Assembly (NCBI GenBank): GCA_958510825.1
Contig: OY294046.1
Span: 72,921,808-72,985,807 of the forward strand
Reading direction: 5' to 3'
DNA: 64,000 bases
Source of the DNA: Brachypterus glaber
Lineage: Eukaryota > Arthropoda > Insecta > Coleoptera > Kateretidae
Part shown: positions 56,884 through 64,000 of the stretch, in pieces
Numbering within the stretch: the stretch's first letter is position 1
How the letters are laid out: each line of letters starts with the position of its first letter
Translations under genes and position numbers: made by a program
Notes under the pieces: generated by a model
The model's input: only the letters and a program-made list of their open reading frames with translations
What the model was told of the DNA's origin: nothing
Database searches by the model: none

Positions 56884-57249
56884 GGTCTAAACCCGAAAGT
56901 GAAAGTTCTTTATATCTTAATGGCCGTGAAAGCTTAAAATCTAAAAATTTGACTTATTTATTGTTAAAATTGTTTTTTAAAGCTTTAATTATTTAATCTG
57001 AAATACAATAGAACATAATATTTAAATTAGTTATTTATGTAAAATATTTGTATTATAATATTATTTTTTGTTAATTTTGACTTGGTAGGAAAAATTATTT
57101 AAATAACTTGGTAGAAGAAAGAAAAAAAATATTTATAAGACGAAATTAGAAACTTAATCATAACTAAACAACATAAAAAACATAAACATAAAATTCTAAA
57201 GTAAAATAAAAACAAAATTGCAATGGGTAAACCCTCTTGTTTTTACTTA

Positions 57250-58640
57250 CATACAGGCCGCCAAATTTTAAATGAACAATTGAAAAATCATACCAACTTA
57301 CCCGCTCGGATTTGGGCGTAGAGAAGAAAAGAGGACTAAAAGTCCAGCCTGCGCAAGATTATTTTGTGACAGAACGAGGCAGCGAAATGACGTAACGCAA
57401 TATATCTGACCTTGCGCAGTACGCATCTCTATCAGCTGTGAAATGCTGTCGGTCGTAAAACAATTCGTCACCCAAGTATTCATTTGTCTTATCTCCAAAA
57501 ATCCCCCAGTAAAAATCTTAAAATATCCGAAAATAGAGATATGGTAATCCAATACTGGGGTGACGAATTATTAGTAGTTTGTTTATAATGTCAGTACTGT
57601 CAGATCGTCGCTTGTTTCTATTCATTTTTCGACTTCTACTGTGTTTTAATTGTTTTTTTGCTGCATTTGTTTATAACTTTAAACATGACCTGTATTGTTG
57701 CTTTATGAAGAGCATAGGGTCAATCTCTGGTGTACTCAAAGTAGGTGTACAAAATCCCGAAATTCAAACACACCTCGAAAAATTCTTATAAAATAATTAA
57801 AAAAAACTATTTCGACGTTTCTTCGTAGATATTTATTGTTTTTTTGTTGAATTTTTTACAATTTTTATTTGACACATAAAACTAAGGTTAAAAATACATG
57901 TCAAAAACAACAATAGTAGTGCGCATGTGCAAGTTTATCTCAGATGCGCTAGGCACATTTATCACAGTATTCCGCAACCGCTTTGGAGGTCTTTCCTTGT
58001 TTATGGTTTTGGGGCTTAAACTAAATGTCCGAAAGGTACTGAGATGTGGTAACTGTAGTTAGTCGGAGTGGGGAGAAATCAAAAATTGCGTACTATCCAG
58101 GCGTAAAATCTACGCCTTGTCTGTAGCTAAGAGTTAAATGATAAAACCCGTCTTGTGATTTATCAGTTTGTGAAACAAAGTGGATAACTTACTAACCTAA
58201 AGTATACAATAAAATACGCAGCATTAAAGATCAAACATCTTGTTGGCTTATTATTTATAGCGAGTGGGTCGTTGTTGATATAAGCAACAAGCAATTAGAT
58301 ATCATCGAAATATTGACTATTATAAATCGTGTTTTATATAGTTTTATGGTAACATATAAAGTATGAAACGTATGAGGTATTTATGTGCCATAAATTTGAA
58401 GCTAATTGGTTAGTTTTAGAACATTTGGTCATATTCTTAGTGTTATGGCGTATCGTAAAAACTTTTACTATTATTATTTATACTACGTTCGGAGTTCGCA
58501 AAAACTTTTCTATTAACAGTCTAAATTATCTCGTAAAATCATTGTTATTGTACTGTTTAGTATTTTCAATAAAGACTTCAAGATCAACAACATAAACTTA
58601 TTTCATAATTTATAGAGATCGGATTTTAGGGAGTCGTGAC
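57250..58640 (+). other. Single-copy core of the tandem unit, unrecognised
   Basis: It contains three small frames kept in both copies: minus 57552-57298 (84 codons), plus 57579-57791 (70 codons) and plus 58383-58595 (70 codons). An inverted repeat (TTCGTCACCC ... GGGGTGACGAA) lies at about 57464-57570, and AATAAA at 58568 could end a transcript. No domain is recognised. Conservation between the copies only reflects recent duplication. Confidence 0.3.
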
Positions 58641-58739
58641 GTCAAAATCCATAGCCGGGTACAACAAATTAATAATAATTTTATAAAAATGTTTTATAAG
58701 CTATCAAACTACTAAATTTACAAAGAAAAGTATATACAT

Positions 58740-58987
58740 ATTATGAAAATGCCCTAACGTTTTTATTTAAGTAAAAGAAAATTAAAAAAAAACATAACAG
58801 TTCCGAAAATTATGATTTAGTTGGACTTTTAAATAATCCAAATTTTATTTCATACCCAGCCACCATGTCACAATACTATAAAATTAAATTTGGATTATTA
58901 AAGAGCCCAACTAAATCTTAATTATCAGAATTGTTATATTTTTAAATTTTCTTTTACTTAAATAAAACGTTACGGGATTTTCATAAT
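58740..58987. mobile_element. Foldback MITE within unit A
   Basis: Arms of about 110 bp starting ATTATGAAAAT and containing AACGTTTTATTTAAGTAAAAG face each other around CCACCATGTCACAA. The same element lies at 62304-62552 in unit B. Confidence 0.85.
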
Positions 58988-59026
58988 AGTTATGTAATTT
59001 TCTTTGGTAATGTAGTAGTTTGGCAA

Positions 59027-59494
59027 CATGGCATGGAAAGCCTTCAAGGTTTTCTAAATCACCTCAATTCCCAACATAAATCTATACGGTTTACGATGGA
59101 AATTGAGAACAACGGATCACTTCCCTTTTTGGACGTTTTGGTTTACTAAACGGAAAATGGCTCAATAGGACACTCGGTATACAGGAAGAAAACCCACACT
59201 GACAGATACCTAAACGCATTTTCACATCACCATCCCTCTCAAAAACGCTCGGTAGTTAATTCACTTGTTCATAGGGCTTTCATGATTTCAGACAAGAATT
59301 CCCTAGACACAGAACTCCTTAAACTAACCAAAGCCTTGACCATGAACGGTTATACCAAAAAAGACATTAATAAGACCATATACAAATACAGAAATCCCAG
59401 ACCCAAACAACAGGACAATAGTGACAATGACAGACAGACACAAGTTATACTTCCCTATGTAAGCGGTATCACGGATAAAATAGGTAAACTTTTG
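59027..59494 (+). pseudogene. Penelope-like fragment of unit A, stop-interrupted and cut off
   Basis: It matches 62591-63059. It retains the expected FLD triplet (LPFLDVLVY) that the B copy has lost, but has a TAA at 59147-59149. After 59494 the sequence changes to unrelated DNA, losing the nuclease domain. Confidence 0.88.
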
Positions 59495-59984
59495 TTTCAT
59501 CTCATCAGTGAAACAAGGGGGGGGGGGTATACGTACCTTTTGACCGATGTTACCACAGAGAATTGACTAATGCTGGGTTCAACCCACAAAAATGTTACAT
59601 GTTTTTTACTGCGAACGACGCTTTTAACCTACAAATTTTTCGACATGGTGTCAAAACCAATTTTTATATTGTAATGTAATATTTATTTATTTTTATGTTG
59701 TAAAAGGTTCCTTTTCCATAATGTTCAAGTTTATAATATATATATAACTACGCTCACATAATTTTTAGGTAAGAAAATTTACATATTTTACCTGAAAATG
59801 GGATTCAATACAGGCAAAAAAAATATTTTTGTTATATATTATCATTATTATTGTTATTAACAATAGTTGTTATCTTTCAGCTTTGATAAAGCCCCCAAAG
59901 AGGGGAGAAACGTTAGCCATATAATAAAGTGACGCATTAAAACCTGCCAAAAAATCCGAGTTTTTTTTTACAAACCAGAAAATT
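59495..59984 (+). other. Spacer between the tandem units with a hammerhead-like segment
   Basis: 490 bp not present in unit B. Near its end, 59881-59917 reads TTTGATAAAG, CCCCC/GGGG stem, then GAGAAACGTTAG. This resembles the core and stem II of Penelope-type hammerheads with two altered core bases. It may be the 3' end of another Penelope family. Confidence 0.4.
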
Positions 59985-62303
59985 ATGTTTAAATTTATAT
60001 TTTTATATTTACATTTTGTCCTTTATAAAAATTTATTAATAGTAAATCATCATTTGTATGAATGAAGAAGACGTTATGTTTTTAATAATTTATGATAGCG
60101 TTAATAATTTTATTGTTTGAAGAGTTCAATGAGGTTGTTATACCTACTCTTCACATATCTCTGTAGAGTTGATTAAATATATGTATATTCTTATATTATA
60201 AACTCGAGTTTATTTGGGATCAGATTTTATTAGGGTTCAAGGGTCATTCTTGACCATAATTCGTTGCTATTAGCATGAAGATAAAATTTCGAGGAAAAAT
60301 AATTTAAATTTTTTAAATTTGTTAATGTAAATATTTAAATTTAAACTCGAAACGTCTTGTGCCTTCAGAAGATTCTCCTCTGATTTAAAAAATAAGCCTT
60401 CTTAACCCTCTGCCACAGACATCTTATTTATGGAACGTTACTTTAGACTGGGCGTAAAAATTACGCCTCCCTTTAAACAATTTAAAAGTCGAACAAAGTT
60501 TTTAAATATTTGACTTATTTATTGTTAAAATTGTTTTTTAAAGCTTTAATTATTTAATTTGAAATACAATAGAACATAATATTTAAATTAGTTATTTATG
60601 TAAAATATTTGTATTATAATATTATTTTTTGTTAATTTTGACTTGGTAGGAAAAATTATTTAAATAACTTGATAGAAGAAAGAAAAAAAATATTTATAAG
60701 ACGAAATTAGAAACTTAATCATAACTAAACAACATAAAAAACATAAACATAAAATTCTAAAGTAAAATAAAAACAAAATTGCAATGGGTAAACCCTCTTG
60801 TTTTTACTTACATACAGGCCGCCAAATTTTAAATGAACAATTGAAAAATCATACCAACTTACCCGCTCGGATTTGGGCATAGAGAAGAAAAGAGGACTAA
60901 AAGTCCAGCCTGCGCAAGATTATTTTGTGACAGAACGAGGCAGCGAAATGACGTAACGCAATATATCTGACCTTGCGCAGTACGCATCTCTATCAGCTGT
61001 GAAATGCTGTCGGTCGTAAAACAATTCGTCACCCAAGTATTCATTTGTCTTATCTCCAAAAATCCCCCAGTAAAAATCTTAAAATATCCGAAAATAGAGA
61101 TATGGTAATCCAATACTGGGGTGACGAATTATTAGTAGTTTGTTTATAATGTCAGTACTGTCAGATCGTCGCTTGTTTCTATTCATTTTTCGACTTCTAC
61201 TGTGTTTTAATTGTTTTTATGCTGCATTTGTTTATAATTTTAAACATGACCTGTATTGTTGCTTTATGAAGAGCATAGGGTCAATCTCTGGTGTACTCAA
61301 AGTAGGTGTACAAAATCCCGAAATTCAAACACACCTCGAAAAATTCTTATAAAATAATTAAAAAAAAACTATTTCGACGTTTCTTCGTAGATATTTTTTG
61401 TTTTTTTTTGTTGAATTTTTTACAATTTTTATTTGACACATAAAACTAAGGTTAAAAATACATGTCAAAAACAACAATAGTAGTGCGCATGTGCAAGTTT
61501 ATCTCAGATGCGCTAGGCACATTTATCACAGTATTCCGCAACGGCTTTGGAGGTCTTTCCTTGTCTATGGTTTTGGGGCTTAAACTAAATGTCCGAAAGG
61601 TACTGAGATGTGGTAACTGTAGTTAGTCGGAGTGGGGAGAAATCACAAATTGCGTACTATCCAGGCGTAAAATCTACGCCGTGTCTGTAGCTAAGAGTTA
61701 AATGATAAAACCCGTCTTGTGATTTATCAGTTTGTGAAACAAAGTGGATAACTTACTAACCTAAAGTATACAATAAAATACGCAGCATTAAAGATCAAAC
61801 ATCTTGTTGGCTTATTATTTATAGCGAGTGGGCCGTTGTTGATATAAGCAACAAGCAATTAGATATCATCGAAATATTGACTATTATAAATCGTGTTTTA
61901 TATAGTTTTATGGTAACATATAAAGTATGAAACGTATGAGGTATTTATGTGCCATAAATTTGAAGCTAATTGGTTAGTTTTAGAACATTTGGTCATATTC
62001 TTAGTGTTATGGCGTATCGTAAAAACTTTTACTATTATTATTTATACTACGTTCGGAGTTCGCAAAAACTTTTCTATTAACAGTCTAAATTATCTCGTAA
62101 AATCATTGTTATTGTACTGTTTAGTATTTTCAATAAAGACTTCAAGATCAACAACATAAACTTATTTCATAATTTATAGAGATCGGATTTTAGGGAGTCG
62201 TGACGTCAAAATCCATAGCCGGGTACAACAAATTAATAATAATTTTATAAAAATGTTTTATAAGCTATCAAACTACTAAATTTACAAAGAAAAGTATATA
62301 CAT

Positions 62304-62552
62304 ATTATGAAAATGCCCTAACGTTTTTATTTAAGTAAAAGAAAATTAAAAAAAAAACATAACAGTTCCGAAAATTATGATTTAGTTGGACTTTTAAATA
62401 ATCCAAATTTTATTTCATACCCAGCCACCATGTCACAATACTATAAAATTAAATTTGGATTATTAAAGAGCCCAACTAAATCTTAATTATCAGAATTGTT
62501 ATATTTTTAAATTTTCTTTTACTTAAATAAAACGTTACGGGATTTTCATAAT
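62304..62552. mobile_element. Foldback MITE within unit B
   Basis: Copy of the element at 58740-58987. Confidence 0.85.
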
Positions 62553-62597
62553 AGTTATGTAATTTTCTTTGGTAATGTAGTAGTTTGGCAACATGGC

Positions 62598-63479
62598 ATG
62601 GAAAGCCTTCAAGGTTTTCTAAATCACCTCAATTCCCAACATAAATCTATACGGTTTACGATGGAAATTGAGAACAACGGATCACTTCCCTTTTTGTACG
62701 TTTTGGTTTACAAAACGGAAAATGGCTCAATAGGACACTCGGTATACAGGAAGAAAACCCACACTGACAGATACCTAAACGCATTTTCACATCACCATCC
62801 CTCTCAAAAACGCTCGGTAGTTAATTCACTTGTTCATAGGGCTTTCATGATTTCAGACAAGAATTCCCTACACACAGAACTCCTTAAACTAACCAAAGCC
62901 TTGACCATGAACGGTTATACCAAAAAAGACATTAATAAGACCATATACAAATACAGAAATCCCAGACCCAAACAACAGGACAATAGTGACAATGACAGAC
63001 AGACACAAGTTATACTTCCCTATGTAAGCGGTATCACGGATAAAATAGGTAAACTTTTGAAGAAGTCAAATATTAAGCCTATATTTCGGTCCAACCAAAA
63101 ATTAGGTCAATGTTTGACTTCAACAAAAGACAAAATACCCCTGAGTTCAGAAGGCGTATATAAAATACCCTGCTCCTGTGGTACGGTTTACATAGGTGAA
63201 ACTGAGAGAAAAATTTCTACAAGACTTCAAGAGCATGAGCGCAATATAAGAAAGAAACAAATTTCCTTATCGGCAGTAGCCGAACATGTACATGAAACAG
63301 GTCATAAAATCAATTTCTCTGAAACAAAACAAATATTAACAGAAAACAGAAAAATGCCAAGGAAGATACGGGAATCGATAGAAATCATCAAGCATCCTAA
63401 CAATACCACTTTACCTGCAATATGGAAGTCTTTGATAGGAAAAACCTCGTCACGGGTGAATAACCACAACTCGTCATAA
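62598..63479 (+). CDS. Penelope-like retroelement protein, C-terminal 293 residues
   Basis: The frame gives the end of a Penelope-like reverse transcriptase (about residues 1-60, with PFLYVLVY where PFLDVL is usual), a basic linker (about 60-185), and a GIY-YIG endonuclease: GVYKIPC at 186-192, VYIG at 197-200, R204/R209 in the following helix, then AEHVHETGH at 228-236, consistent with the Cys/His zinc-binding pattern of this nuclease group. The catalytic reverse transcriptase core is absent upstream, where the foldback MITE and unrelated sequence begin, so this is a 5'-truncated element. The codon before the start continues as VVVWQHG. This is the only uninterrupted copy of three. Confidence 0.88.
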   Translation: MESLQGFLNHLNSQHKSIRFTMEIENNGSLPFLYVLVYKTENGSIGHSVYRKKTHTDRYLNAFSHHHPSQKRSVVNSLVHRAFMISDKNSLHTELLKLTKALTMNGYTKKDINKTIYKYRNPRPKQQDNSDNDRQTQVILPYVSGITDKIGKLLKKSNIKPIFRSNQKLGQCLTSTKDKIPLSSEGVYKIPCSCGTVYIGETERKISTRLQEHERNIRKKQISLSAVAEHVHETGHKINFSETKQILTENRKMPRKIRESIEIIKHPNNTTLPAIWKSLIGKTSSRVNNHNSS

Positions 63480-63485
63480 ATAGTG

Positions 63486-63685
63486 NNNNNNNNNNNNNNN
63501 NNNNNNNNNNNNNNNNNNNNNNNNNNNNNNNNNNNNNNNNNNNNNNNNNNNNNNNNNNNNNNNNNNNNNNNNNNNNNNNNNNNNNNNNNNNNNNNNNNNN
63601 NNNNNNNNNNNNNNNNNNNNNNNNNNNNNNNNNNNNNNNNNNNNNNNNNNNNNNNNNNNNNNNNNNNNNNNNNNNNNNNNNNNNN
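63486..63685. other. Assembly gap (200 N)
   Basis: Exactly 200 N, so the length is probably nominal. It begins within the Penelope 3' region (the TAGTG that precedes CACAAG in the 56-kb copy). Confidence 0.99.
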
Positions 63686-64000
63686 TAACCAATCCGAAAT
63701 GTTACAGTTCTTGCACTTCGAACAATAGCGATAGTCATTTATTTTTCAATGACATCTCGAATTCAAATAAAATATACATATACAATATATATTTTAGAAT
63801 TTCTTTGAAACATGATTTATGGAAAAAATACGTGGGTCATAATATATGTTTTAAAGGAACAGTTTTTTTATTGAATTGATGGATTAAATGATATGTGATA
63901 TATGATTTCAAAAAAACTGCATATGTGTGCAATTTTACACTATTGTTTTTTCATAGTATGTATATAGAGAATCTCTATTAGAGATAAAAAAAACTTTCGG
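63686..64000. other. Unassigned sequence after the gap
   Basis: AT-rich; does not continue the Penelope element seen before the gap. Confidence 0.4.

Larger units (their letters stand above)
55999..56959 (-). mobile_element. Penelope-like insertion with 13-bp target duplication
   Basis: The insertion (56012-56946) is bounded by direct repeats ATTTGACTTATTT (55999-56011 and 56947-56959). Tandem unit B has a single copy of this sequence at the same place (about 60506-60522), proving the boundaries. Just inside, a perfect 37-bp inverted repeat (56012-56048 and 56875-56911, starting AAAGAACTTTCACTTTCGGG) encloses the coding fragment. Confidence 0.92.
55469..59494 (+). repeat. Tandem unit A (about 3.1 kb plus a 0.95-kb insertion)
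   Basis: It is nearly identical to 59985-63059. The unit has about 540 bp, then (after the Penelope insertion at 56012-56946) about 1.8 kb of non-repeat sequence, a TA-rich foldback (58740-58987) and the start of a plus-strand Penelope fragment. The copy ends at 59494. Confidence 0.93.
59985..63485 (+). repeat. Tandem unit B
   Basis: A second copy of the 55469-59494 unit without the minus-strand Penelope insertion. It differs from A by scattered substitutions and a few small indels. Beyond 63059 it extends further into the Penelope coding region and then into the assembly gap. Confidence 0.93.

Noticed and set aside
63397..63738. Frames running through the N gap
   Set aside because: Artefact of translating N as an open codon.

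Overview
The window looks like repeat-dominated, AT-rich nuclear DNA of an arthropod, most likely an insect. The signs are a eukaryotic short-chain dehydrogenase with an insect-like N-terminal extension, many non-LTR retrotransposon (LINE) 3' ends with (TTTA)n or (TTA)n tails, Penelope-like elements carrying GIY-YIG nuclease, Tc1/mariner-type, Harbinger-type and Transib-type MITEs, and long foldback elements. The order of insect cannot be fixed from the sequence. I see no rRNA, tRNA, CRISPR or bacterial operon structure.

Host genes are sparse. The one convincing host gene is at the left edge, on the minus strand (1397 to 1 and beyond): an uninterrupted reading frame for a classical SDR dehydrogenase, followed by a long Cys/Lys-rich tail that runs off the window. 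A GC-rich island at 47.8-48.2 kb and a GC-elevated segment at 18.46-18.76 kb are the only other places that could be host exons, and neither can be assigned.

Layout: 1-1.4 kb SDR gene; 1.5-6.8 kb SINE-like unit, foldback MITEs, a Transib-type MITE (5054-5829) and a poly(A) retroposon; 7.2-13.1 kb LINE fragments, a composite inverted-repeat element with a LINE inside, a chimeric foldback MITE and a (GA)n tract; 13.5-22.9 kb further MITEs and two LINE fragments; 23.0-26.5 kb a host repeat split by two DNA elements with 8-bp target duplications, one of which has minisatellite arms; 27.1-34.8 kb foldbacks, including a 1.75-kb near-perfect palindrome; 35-43.8 kb LINE and MITE copies; 43.9-46.7 kb a three-level nest (foldback containing a LINE containing a MITE); 47-55.4 kb MITEs, a GC island and LINE ends; 55.5-63.5 kb a roughly 3.1-kb unit present twice in tandem, each copy ending in a Penelope-like fragment, with a further Penelope insertion only in the first copy; a 200-N gap lies at 63486-63685.

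Paired copies inside the window allow several insertions to be dated relative to each other and their target duplications to be read directly. A hammerhead-like RNA motif accompanies the Penelope insertion. Most apparent small reading frames are chance translations of repeats.
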